Assembly (NCBI GenBank): GCA_030655515.1
Contig: JAURVI010000021.1
Span: 1-35,562, forward strand
Direction of reading: 5' to 3'
Length of the DNA: 35,562 nt
From: Polaromonas sp.
GTDB taxonomy: Bacteria; Pseudomonadota; Gammaproteobacteria; Burkholderiales; Burkholderiaceae_C
Made by a program: the position numbers and the translations under genes. Shown here piece by piece: positions 1 through 7,136 of the stretch (within the stretch, counting starts at the first letter, position 1; each line of letters opens with the position of its first letter). The notes under the pieces were generated by a model, which was not told the DNA's origin, did no database searches, and worked only from the letters and a program-made list of their open reading frames with translations.

Positions 1-12
1 GTGCTGCCCGCC

Positions 13-1108
13 ATGGAAATCAACCCGATCCTTAACACCATCAAGGACCTGTCCGAGCGCTCCGAAACTATTCGGGGGTATCTTTGACTACGATCAAAAG
101 CATGAGCGTCTGACCGAAGTCAATCGCGAGCTTGAAGATCCGAGTGTCTGGAACAAACCTGAATACGCCCAGGAACTGGGCCGCGAGCGCGCTGCGCTGG
201 CGCAGATCGTCGATACCCTCGACGAACTGAACACCGGTCTGGCCGATTGCCGTGACCTGCTGGACATGGCCGTCGAAGAAAACGACGAAGGCGCAGTGGG
301 CGATGTCGTCGCCGAGCTGGCCCGTCTCGAGGAAAACCTCGCCAAGCTTGAGTTCCGCCGCATGTTCAGCCACGAAATGGACCCGAACAACGCCTACCTG
401 GATATCCAGGCCGGTTCCGGCGGCACCGAGGCCCAGGACTGGGCCAACATCCTGCTGCGCATGTACCTGCGCTGGGCTGACAAGCGCGGTTTCGAAGCGA
501 CCATCATGGAACTGTCCGCCGGTGAAGTCGCCGGTATCAAGGGCGCGACCGTGCATATCAAGGGTGAATACGCCTTTGGCTGGTTGCGCACCGAGATCGG
601 CGTGCACCGCCTGGTGCGCAAGAGCCCGTTCGATTCATCTGGTGGGCGCCACACCTCGTTCGCGTCCATCTTCGTCTACCCGGAAGTGGACGACTCGATC
701 GAGATCAACATCAACCCGGCCGACGTGCGCACCGACACATTCCGCGCGTCCGGCGCGGGTGGCCAGCACATCAACAAGACCGACTCGGCCGTGCGCCTCA
801 CGCACATTCCTACCGGCATCGTGGTGCAGTGTCAGGACGGGCGCAGCCAGCACAGCAACCGCGACGTGGCCTGGAAACGCCTGCGCTCGCGTTTGTACGA
901 CCACGAGCTGCGCAAACAGCAGGAAGAGCAGCAGAAACTCGAAGACACCAAGACCGATGTGGGCTGGGGCCACCAGATCCGTTCGTACGTGCTGGACAAC
1001 AGCCGCATCAAGGACTTGCGCACCAACGTCGAAATCTCCGCCACGCAAAAGGTGCTGGATGGTGATCTCGATCCCTTCATTGAAGCCTCTCTGAAACAAG
1101 GTGTCTAG
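13..1108 (+). CDS. prfB: Peptide chain release factor 2 (programmed +1 frameshift)
   Basis: RF2 recognises UAA and UGA stop codons in the ribosomal A site and triggers peptide release. The first 24 codons (ATG at 13) end at an in-frame TGA at 85-87. Reading continues at 86 in the +1 frame to the stop at 1108, giving a 364-residue protein, close to the 365 of E. coli RF2. The codon-recognition tripeptide SPF lies at about residues 204-206 and the catalytic GGQ loop at about 249-251, followed by HINKT. The coding sequence is therefore joined (13-84 plus 86-1108). The ribosome binding site lies outside or at the very edge of the window. An in-frame GTG at 1 exists, but ATG at 13 gives the expected N-terminus. 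The next gene, pepN, follows after a GC-rich repeat. Confidence 0.97.
73..88 (+). promoter_or_regulatory. RF2 autoregulatory +1 frameshift site
   Basis: The bases CGG GGG TAT CTT TGA C form the classic RF2 recoding signal: a Shine-Dalgarno-like purine run just upstream of a slippery CTT codon, followed by TGA C. When RF2 is scarce, the TGA is read slowly and the ribosome slips from CTT to TTT, restoring the main frame. The first codon is CGG where E. coli has AGG, leaving a GGGGG run that can still pair with the anti-SD sequence. Confidence 0.95.
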
Positions 1109-1116
1109 AACTTGAA

Positions 1117-1188
1117 GCCCCCACGCTCCACCGCTGCGCGGGTCGCTGCCCCCCGAGGGGGTTGCCCCGCCTTGGGGCGGCCCGGCGG
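1117..1188 (+). repeat. GC-rich intergenic repeat (CCCCCGAGGGGG / GGGGCGGCCCGGCGG type)
   Basis: The 110-base gap between prfB and pepN is mostly this element. It starts with GCCCCCACG, contains the palindromic core CCCCCCGAGGGGG and ends in CTTGGGGCGGCCCGGCGG. The same building blocks recur in tandem at 35401-35562. The core can fold into a strong hairpin and may attenuate read-through between the two genes. There is no coding potential and no transposase nearby. Confidence 0.8.
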
Positions 1189-1218
1189 CAGTGCTCTCTT
1201 CAATACCGAGGAAATCGA

Positions 1219-3939
1219 ATGACTTCATTCCGTGAAGGCCCCACCACCGTGGTTCGCCGCGAAGACTACGCCGCCCCGGCTTACTGGATCGACACCGTCG
1301 ACCTGTGTTTCGATCTGGACCCGGCCAAGACCCGCGTGCTCAACAAGATGCGATTGCGCCGCAACCCGGACGTGCCGGCGCAGGCGCTGCGTCTCGATGG
1401 TGAAGACCTGAACCTGGCGCGCGTGCTGGTCAACGGCGCGGGCTGCTCGTTCAAGATCGACGGCCACCAACTGGTGCTGGAAGCGCTCCCCGAAGGGCAC
1501 GAGCCGTTCGATCTGGAGATCTTCACGATCTGTGTGCCCGAGAAGAACACGCAGCTCATGGGCCTCTATGTGAGCCAGGGCACCTTCTTCACGCAATGCG
1601 AGGCCGAGGGCTTTCGCCGTATCACCTACTTCCTGGATCGACCGGATGTGATGGCGAGCTACACCGTCACCCTGCGCGCCGACAAAACGAAGTACCCGGT
1701 GCTGCTGTCCAACGGCAACCTGGTGGAGGAAGGCGGGCTGCCCGACGGCCGCCACTTCGCCCGGTGGGTCGATCCGCACAAGAAGCCCTGCTACCTGTTC
1801 GCCCTGGTGGCTGGACAGTTGGTGGCGCGCGAGCAGCGCATCACGGCGCGCAACGGCAACAAGCACCAGTTGCAGATCTACGTGCGCCCCGGCGACATGG
1901 ACAAGACCGAACACGCGATGAACTCGCTCATCCACAGCGTGGTGTGGGACGAGGCGCGCTTCGGCCTGCCGCTCGATCTCGAGCGCTTCATGATCGTCGC
2001 CACCAGCGACTTCAACATGGGCGCGATGGAGAACAAGGGCCTCAACATCTTCAACACCAAGTACGTGCTGGCCAACGCCGCCACCGCGACCGACACCGAC
2101 TTCGCCAACATCGAATCGGTCGTGGGCCACGAGTACTTCCACAACTGGACCGGCAACCGCATCACCTGCCGCGACTGGTTCCAGTTGAGCCTGAAAGAAG
2201 GCCTCACCGTCTTCCGCGACCAGGAGTTCAGCATGGACCTGTGCGCCGAGCCCTCGGCGCGCGCGGTCAAGCGCATTGAAGACGTGCGCGTGTTGCGCAC
2301 CGCCCAGTTCCCCGAAGACGCCGGCCCGATGGCGCACCCGGTGCGGCCCGACAGCTACGCCGAGATCAACAACTTCTACACCGTCACGATCTACGAAAAA
2401 GGGGCCGAGGTCGTGCGCATGATGCAGACCCTTGTGGGCCGAGAAGGCTTCGCCAAAGGCATGAAGCTCTACTTCGAGCGCCACGACGGCCAGGCCGTCA
2501 CCTGCGACGACTTCGCCCAGTCCATCGCCGACGCCAACCCGGAGAGCGACCTCGCCCGTCTGCTGCCGCAGTTCAAGCGCTGGTACAGCCAGGCCGGCAC
2601 GCCGCACGTGCAAGCCGAGGGCGTGTATGACGAAGCCGCGCGCACCTACACGCTCACCCTGTCACAAAGCTGCCTGCCCACGCCCGGCCAGGCCACCAAG
2701 GAGCCCTTCGTGATCCCGGTGACGCTGGGCCTGCTGAGCGCCCATGGCGAGCAACTGCCTTTGCAACTGGCGCACTGGACGCAGGCCGAAACCGGTAGCC
2801 GCACCTTCGTGCTCACGCAGGACAGCGAAAGCTTCACCTTCGTGAACCTCGACAGCGCGCCCGTGCCCTCGCTGTTGCGTGGGTTCTCTGCGCCGGTGGT
2901 GCTCGAATGCCACTACACCGACGAACAACTGCTCACGCTGCTGGCGTCCGACCCCGATCCGTTCAACCGATGGGAAGCCGGCCAACGCCTTGCGTTGCGC
3001 CGCGCGCTCAAGGCCATCCTGGCCGAAGGCGCTGTGCCCGAGGCCCCGCTGGACGACGCCTTCCTCGGTGCCATGCGCGACGTGCTGCGCCACCCACAGC
3101 TCGACGCCGCGTTCAAGGAACTCGTGCTCACTTTGCCGAGCGAAACCTATATCGCGGAGCAGCTGGCCGAAGTCGACCCGCAACGTGTGCACGCGGTGCG
3201 CGAAGCCATGCGCCTGCAACTGGCCAGCGCGTTGCAAACCGACTGGGCCTGGGCGTTCGACGCCCACAAAGACAACGGCGCCTACAGCCCCGACCCGTTG
3301 TGCGCCGGCCGTCGTGCGCTGTCAGGCCTGTCGCTCGGCATGCTGTGCCTGGCCGCGCGGCAAACCGCAGACGCCCCTTCGACAGGCTCAGGACAGGGCG
3401 TGTGGCCGGGCAAGGCCTTCCAGCACTTCAAGGATGCCAGCAACATGACCGATCGCTTCAACGCGCTCTCGGCCATGGTGGTGAGTGAGCACGCGCTCGC
3501 GCGTGACGCCTTGGCACTGTTCCACAGCATGTTCCGCGACGAGGCCCTGGTGCTCGACAAATGGTTTGCCCTGCAAGCGGGCGCGCCCGACCGCAACGGC
3601 AACGTGCTGGGCGCCGTGCGCGCGCTCATGAAGCACGCGGACTTCAACCTGAAGAACCCCAACCGCGCGCGCAGCGTGATCTTCAGCTACTGCAACGCCA
3701 ATCCCGGCGCGTTCCACCGCGCCGACGCGGCGGGCTACCTGTTCTGGAGCGAACGCGTGGTCGAGCTCGATGCGTTCAACCCGCAAGTGGCAGCCCGCTT
3801 GGCGCGCGCGCTCGACCGCTGGAAAAAACTCGCCGAGCCGTACCGCAGCGCCGCGCGCGAAGCCATTGAACGTGTGGCAGCAAAAACCAACCTCAGCAAT
3901 GACACGCGCGAGGTCGTGACCCGCGCCTTGGCAGAGTGA
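1219..3939 (+). CDS. pepN: Aminopeptidase N (M1 family zinc metallopeptidase)
   Basis: This cytosolic aminopeptidase removes N-terminal residues from peptides. The 906-residue product shows the M1 signatures: the exopeptidase motif GAMEN at 268-272 and the zinc site HEYFH at 304-308, with the third ligand Glu327 in the following KEG segment. ATG at 1219 is chosen because GAGGAAA lies 6-12 bases upstream; an in-frame ATG at 1162 lies inside the GC-rich repeat. The protein is about 36 residues longer than E. coli PepN (870). Part of the excess is an in-frame insertion around residues 720-727, encoded by a dispersed repeat (3376-3396) in the C-terminal helical domain. fbp follows 95 bases downstream on the same strand. 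Confidence 0.96.
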   Translation: MTSFREGPTTVVRREDYAAPAYWIDTVDLCFDLDPAKTRVLNKMRLRRNPDVPAQALRLDGEDLNLARVLVNGAGCSFKIDGHQLVLEALPEGHEPFDLEIFTICVPEKNTQLMGLYVSQGTFFTQCEAEGFRRITYFLDRPDVMASYTVTLRADKTKYPVLLSNGNLVEEGGLPDGRHFARWVDPHKKPCYLFALVAGQLVAREQRITARNGNKHQLQIYVRPGDMDKTEHAMNSLIHSVVWDEARFGLPLDLERFMIVATSDFNMGAMENKGLNIFNTKYVLANAATATDTDFANIESVVGHEYFHNWTGNRITCRDWFQLSLKEGLTVFRDQEFSMDLCAEPSARAVKRIEDVRVLRTAQFPEDAGPMAHPVRPDSYAEINNFYTVTIYEKGAEVVRMMQTLVGREGFAKGMKLYFERHDGQAVTCDDFAQSIADANPESDLARLLPQFKRWYSQAGTPHVQAEGVYDEAARTYTLTLSQSCLPTPGQATKEPFVIPVTLGLLSAHGEQLPLQLAHWTQAETGSRTFVLTQDSESFTFVNLDSAPVPSLLRGFSAPVVLECHYTDEQLLTLLASDPDPFNRWEAGQRLALRRALKAILAEGAVPEAPLDDAFLGAMRDVLRHPQLDAAFKELVLTLPSETYIAEQLAEVDPQRVHAVREAMRLQLASALQTDWAWAFDAHKDNGAYSPDPLCAGRRALSGLSLGMLCLAARQTADAPSTGSGQGVWPGKAFQHFKDASNMTDRFNALSAMVVSEHALARDALALFHSMFRDEALVLDKWFALQAGAPDRNGNVLGAVRALMKHADFNLKNPNRARSVIFSYCNANPGAFHRADAAGYLFWSERVVELDAFNPQVAARLARALDRWKKLAEPYRSAAREAIERVAAKTNLSNDTREVVTRALAE
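3376..3396 (-). repeat. Dispersed short repeat inside pepN
   Basis: The bases CCTTCGACAGGCTCAGGACA are the reverse orientation of the repeat family with core GGGCTGAGCCTGTCGAAG. Here it is translated as PSTGSGQ within PepN and keeps the frame. Related copies occur at 3953, 4001, 14892, 14940, 16554 and 20350. Confidence 0.8.
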
Positions 3940-3952
3940 ACGACCACCTTAC

Positions 3953-4023
3953 CGTTCGGGCTGAGGTTGTCGAAGACCTCACCTGAGACCATCACCTTAC
4001 CGTTCGGGCTGAGCCTGTCGAAG
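3953..4023 (+). repeat. Tandem pair of the dispersed repeat in the fbp leader
   Basis: Two direct copies (3953-3975 and 4001-4023) sit 48 bases apart in the 95-base gap between pepN and fbp. Each is framed by CACCTTAC on the left and CTCACC on the right, so the duplicated unit is about 48 bases. The first reads CTGAGGTTGTCGAAG and the second CTGAGCCTGTCGAAG. The second ends only 11 bases before the fbp ATG, so the fbp leader is essentially made of repeat. Confidence 0.85.
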
Positions 4024-4034
4024 CCCTCACCAAC

Positions 4035-5042
4035 ATGACCAAACGCATCTCCCTTACCCGCTACCTCGTCGAACAACAACGCGTCGACGGCCACATCCCG
4101 TCCCAGTTGCGCCTGCTGCTCGAAGTCGTGGCACGCGCCTGCAAGAGCATCAGCCAGGCCGTCAACAAGGGCGACCTTGGCGGCGTGCTCGGCGCGGCCT
4201 CCACGGAAAACGTGCAGGGTGAAATGCAGAAGAAACTGGACATCATCGCCAACGAGGTGCTGATCGAGGCGAACGAATGGGGTGGCCACCTCGCGGCCAT
4301 GGCCAGCGAAGAGATGGACAGCATCTACGTCGTGCCCAACCGCTATCCGCAGGGCGAATACCTGCTCTTGTTCGACCCGCTCGACGGCTCCAGCAACATC
4401 GACGTGAACGTCAGCATCGGCACCATCTTCAGCGTGCTGAAGAAGCCGGAAGGCAGCGCAGGCGTGAGCGAGCAGGACTTCCTGCAAGCCGGTGCCCACC
4501 AGGTGGCGGCGGGCTACTGCGTGTACGGCCCGCAAACCACCCTGGTGCTCACCGTGGGCGATGGCGTGGCCATGTTCACACTCGACCGCGAGCAAGGCTC
4601 ATTCGTGCTCACCCAGGAACACGTGCAGATTCCGGCCGACACCAAGGAATTCGCCATCAACATGAGCAACATGCGCCACTGGGACGAGCCCGTGAAGCGC
4701 TATGTGGACGAATGTCTGGCCGGCAAGGAAGGCGAACGCGGCAAGGACTTCAACATGCGCTGGATCGCCAGCATGGTGGCCGATGTGCACCGCATCCTTA
4801 CGCGCGGCGGCATCTTCATGTACCCCTGGGACAAGCGCGAGCCGAACAAGCCCGGCAAGCTGCGCCTGATGTACGAAGCCAACCCCATGAGCTGGCTTGT
4901 TGAGCAGGCCGGCGGCGCGGCCACCAACGGCCAGCAACGGATCCTGGACATCCAGCCCACCAAACTGCACGAACGTGTCAGCGTGATCCTGGGTTCGAAG
5001 AACGAAGTCGAGCGCGTGACCCGTTACCACCAGAAAAGCTGA
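4035..5042 (+). CDS. fbp: Fructose-1,6-bisphosphatase, class I
   Basis: The enzyme hydrolyses fructose 1,6-bisphosphate to fructose 6-phosphate in gluconeogenesis (and the Calvin cycle where present). The 335-residue product matches the class I family (332 in E. coli). It carries the metal and substrate signature [10 protein letters not shown] at about residues 114-123, and a C-terminal segment with [17 protein letters not shown] typical of the family. ATG at 4035 gives the expected N-terminus ([11 protein letters not shown]). No clear Shine-Dalgarno sequence precedes it, because the upstream bases belong to the dispersed repeat. No other Calvin-cycle genes are in the window. tRNA-Thr follows 28 bases after the stop. 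Confidence 0.96.
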   Translation: MTKRISLTRYLVEQQRVDGHIPSQLRLLLEVVARACKSISQAVNKGDLGGVLGAASTENVQGEMQKKLDIIANEVLIEANEWGGHLAAMASEEMDSIYVVPNRYPQGEYLLLFDPLDGSSNIDVNVSIGTIFSVLKKPEGSAGVSEQDFLQAGAHQVAAGYCVYGPQTTLVLTVGDGVAMFTLDREQGSFVLTQEHVQIPADTKEFAINMSNMRHWDEPVKRYVDECLAGKEGERGKDFNMRWIASMVADVHRILTRGGIFMYPWDKREPNKPGKLRLMYEANPMSWLVEQAGGAATNGQQRILDIQPTKLHERVSVILGSKNEVERVTRYHQKS

Positions 5043-5054
5043 TTCAAGCCCGGC

Positions 5055-5060
5055 TATAAT
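5055..5060 (+). promoter_or_regulatory. -10 box of tRNA-Thr
   Basis: A perfect TATAAT lies 10 bases upstream of the mature tRNA 5' end, followed by a GC-rich discriminator (CGCGGGC) typical of stringently controlled stable-RNA promoters. The -35 region falls in the last codons of fbp and is not well conserved. Confidence 0.7.
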
Positions 5061-5070
5061 CGCGGGCGTT

Positions 5071-5146
5071 GCCGGTGTAGCTCAGTCGGTAGAGCAGCTC
5101 ATTCGTAATGAGAAGGTCGGGTGTTCGATTCATCTCTCCGGCACCA
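5071..5146 (+). tRNA. tRNA-Thr (anticodon CGU)
   Basis: The 76-base gene folds as a cloverleaf: D-arm from GCTCAGTCGGTAGAGC, anticodon loop TTCGTAA with anticodon CGT, T-loop GTTCGATTC and an encoded CCA end. The acceptor strands GCCGGTG and CTCCGGC pair at six of seven positions, leaving a U-U opposition at the sixth pair. It decodes ACG. A terminator follows. Confidence 0.96.
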
Positions 5147-5154
5147 AATGAAAC

Positions 5155-5184
5155 GCCCCTGGCTGTCATGGTCAGGGGCTTTTT
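5155..5184 (+). terminator. Rho-independent terminator after tRNA-Thr
   Basis: The arms GCCCCTG (5155-5161) and CAGGGGC (5173-5179) form a 7-bp stem with an 11-base loop, followed directly by TTTTT. Confidence 0.9.
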
Positions 5185-5293
5185 CATGAAACGGCCAAAA
5201 GACCGTTTACACAAACTTCTTACACCCTTAGGCTGAAGCGCCGCTTTGACCCGTCAATCCGACGGCAACAGGCTGCTGCGCATTAACCCACCA

Positions 5294-5322
5294 TTGACAC
5301 ACTAATGCAAAAGACCTAATCT
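5294..5322 (+). promoter_or_regulatory. Possible sigma-70 promoter of the receiver-protein gene
   Basis: A perfect -35 hexamer TTGACA (5294-5299) is followed by a weak -10, either CCTAAT (15-base spacer) or TAATCT (17-base spacer). It lies about 60 bases before the ATG at 5382. The rest of the gap from 5185 holds only a small hairpin (5189-5208). Confidence 0.45.
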
Positions 5323-5381
5323 TTCCCCGAAGCAGGTTGACCAAGCGATGGCATCTTTACAAAACGCGGCGGAAAGAAATC

Positions 5382-6368
5382 ATGCCATCTGACGCTCCGC
5401 ACACCGAACAGGCAGTCAATCAGAGGCTGGAGCCCATCGTGCTGCATGCCCTGCGGCGCTTTCGCGCCCTGCTTCCCGGCGACGTCGAACTGGCCGTTGA
5501 GCTTTCTCACGAAAACCCCTGGTTGCGCGCACATGCCGATCAGCTCGAGCACGCCCTGCTGAGCGCCTGCATCGTGGCATGGCAGTCCATGGCGGGCGTG
5601 GCGACGCAGATTGTTGTCGAGATGACCGAGGTGCTGCTGGACGACGTGGTGCTGGCCCCCGACGCCGGCAAGCTGCAGGGCGGACTGCCGCCCAGGCGCT
5701 ACGCGCGGCTGGTCATCAGCAACAGCAGCCGGGCTGCCACCGGCCCCTTCCACACGCTGTTGCCCGCGCCTGCGCAGACCGACGACAGGCCTATCAGCGC
5801 GCGCCGGCTGCCGCTGGTGGAGGTGCGCAACATTGTCGAGCAGCACCAGGGCATGATCACCGTGTCGCCGGAGCCGGGGCGCGGCACCGCGTTCGACATC
5901 TATCTGCCGACCGCCGTGCCGCTGGAAGCGGCGGCATCCGGGGAAGCGGGCGTCGCAACCCCACATATCGTCTATGTGGACGACTATGAAGCCATGCGGG
6001 TTCTGGTCAGCGACACGCTGCCCCAGGCGGGCTTTCGCGTCACCTGTCATGCGAGCGCCCGGCAGGCGCTGACCGCTCTGCAGGCAGACCCCTTGGACTG
6101 CGATGTGCTGGTGACCGATTACCGGCTGCAAACTCACACGGGTATCGACCTGCTCAAGCAGGTCAAACGGCTGCGTGCCGACCTGCCCGTCATCATCATC
6201 TCGGGCTACCTGGACAGCGCGCTTGAAGCACGGGCTTACGACGAGGGTGCGGCGCTCGTGATCAGCAAGGCGGATGACCTCAGTGCCCTGTGCGTCGCAC
6301 TGCACAAGCTGCTGGGCCATGCGCCGCGTCCGGCACTGGTCAACTATTCCGACTGGACCAAGCTGTAA
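5382..6368 (+). CDS. Degenerate HATPase-like domain fused to a response-regulator receiver
   Basis: This 328-residue protein has two parts. Residues 15-180 resemble the ATP-binding half of a sensor kinase: a relic of the N-box region at 52-71 (DQLEHALLSACIVAWQSM) and a relic of the G2/final-strand region at 142-176 (VEVRNIVEQHQG, then PEPGRGTAFDIYLP). The N-box asparagines and a recognisable G1 Asp-x-Gly motif are missing, and there is no phosphoacceptor-histidine domain. Residues 194-310 are a complete receiver: acidic pair Asp200-Asp201, phosphoacceptor Asp246, Ser274 and Lys296. ATG at 5382 is preferred to an in-frame TTG at 5337 because GGAAAG precedes it. It may act as a phosphate sink or an output partner of the large kinase at 7117-12375; that link is inference. 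Confidence 0.8.
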   Translation: MPSDAPHTEQAVNQRLEPIVLHALRRFRALLPGDVELAVELSHENPWLRAHADQLEHALLSACIVAWQSMAGVATQIVVEMTEVLLDDVVLAPDAGKLQGGLPPRRYARLVISNSSRAATGPFHTLLPAPAQTDDRPISARRLPLVEVRNIVEQHQGMITVSPEPGRGTAFDIYLPTAVPLEAAASGEAGVATPHIVYVDDYEAMRVLVSDTLPQAGFRVTCHASARQALTALQADPLDCDVLVTDYRLQTHTGIDLLKQVKRLRADLPVIIISGYLDSALEARAYDEGAALVISKADDLSALCVALHKLLGHAPRPALVNYSDWTKL

Positions 6369-6578
6369 ACGGAGCTCTCCGGGCCGAACCGAGGTGTCTT
6401 CCTTGGTAGGCTGGCATGCATGTGTAGGCACCCCGGCCGGCTGCGTTGTAGGACAAAATCGTTTGCATACTGCCTGTTACGCCAAGTGACAACGGAATCG
6501 CCGACCATGCGTTATAAAGTGGTCTTTAAAGACAACCGGACCGAAACCCGCCCGATTGCAACCCACAAAGGTCATCTC

Positions 6579-7085
6579 ATGAATCTGAATCCACTGTCAC
6601 ACCTGCGCACACTCCCTCTCGTTTTGGTGGCGGCCCTCGCGGCGGGCACTGTTTGGGCCGAAAAGCCCGAGTGGGCCGGTCAGGGCAAAGGCGGCAAGCA
6701 GGAGCAAAAAGAGCGTGATGGCGACAAGAAGAACAAACCGGTCCGGCAGGCCCAGCCGGAAGTCAGGGTGGGCGCCTACTTCGGCGATCAGCAGCGCGTG
6801 GTGGTACGCGAGTATTACGGCAAACAATACGGGGCGGGGCGTTGCCCGCCCGGTCTGGCGAAGAAGAACAACGGCTGCATGCCTCCGGGCCAGGCCAAAA
6901 AATGGGCGGTGGGTCAACAGTTGCCCCGCGACGTCGTGTATTACTCGGTGCCGCAATCGGTGGTCGTGCAACTGGGCATTCCGCCTTCAGGACACAAATA
7001 TGTCCGCGTGGCCGGCGACATTTTGCTGATTGCGGTGGGCACGGGCCTGATCGTGGACGCGATTCAGGATCTGGGCAGGCTCTGA
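6579..7085 (+). CDS. Secreted RcnB/CigR-like small protein
   Basis: The 168-residue product has a signal peptide (MNLNPLSHLRTLPLVLVAALAAGTVWA), so it is probably periplasmic or exported. A strongly charged stretch rich in Gly, Lys, Glu and Gln follows at about residues 30-60. The C-terminal half holds the segment CPPGLAKKNNGCMPPGQAKK and a region ending in GDILLIAVGTGLIVDAI. This is the layout of RcnB-type and CigR-type proteins (nickel/cobalt homeostasis in E. coli RcnB; anti-virulence regulation for Salmonella CigR). Its precise role here is unknown. ATG at 6579 follows AAAGG and begins a good signal peptide; the frame stays open further upstream, but that part looks non-coding. It converges on the large kinase gene. 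Confidence 0.75.
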   Translation: MNLNPLSHLRTLPLVLVAALAAGTVWAEKPEWAGQGKGGKQEQKERDGDKKNKPVRQAQPEVRVGAYFGDQQRVVVREYYGKQYGAGRCPPGLAKKNNGCMPPGQAKKWAVGQQLPRDVVYYSVPQSVVVQLGIPPSGHKYVRVAGDILLIAVGTGLIVDAIQDLGRL

Positions 7086-7099
7086 CCTTCGGCCCTCTT

Positions 7100-7136
7100 C
7101 CGGCCCGTGGCCCGGCTCAGGACGGGGACGGGCCGG
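7100..7136. terminator. Possible hairpin between convergent genes
   Basis: CCGGCCCGT (7100-7108) pairs perfectly with ACGGGCCGG (7128-7136). The hairpin spans the junction of two convergent genes and overlaps the last codons of the minus-strand kinase. There is no T tract, so termination is only a guess. Confidence 0.3.

Noticed and set aside
554..592. An entry with empty text in the findings list at these coordinates
   Set aside because: Those numbers are residue positions of the Cys-rich module of the permease-kinase, not base positions; the observation is reported at 16396-16513 and the blank entry carries no claim.
1225..2613. Minus-strand open frame opposite pepN
   Set aside because: Antisense shadow of the M1 peptidase gene, with His/Val/Gly-rich composition and no motif.
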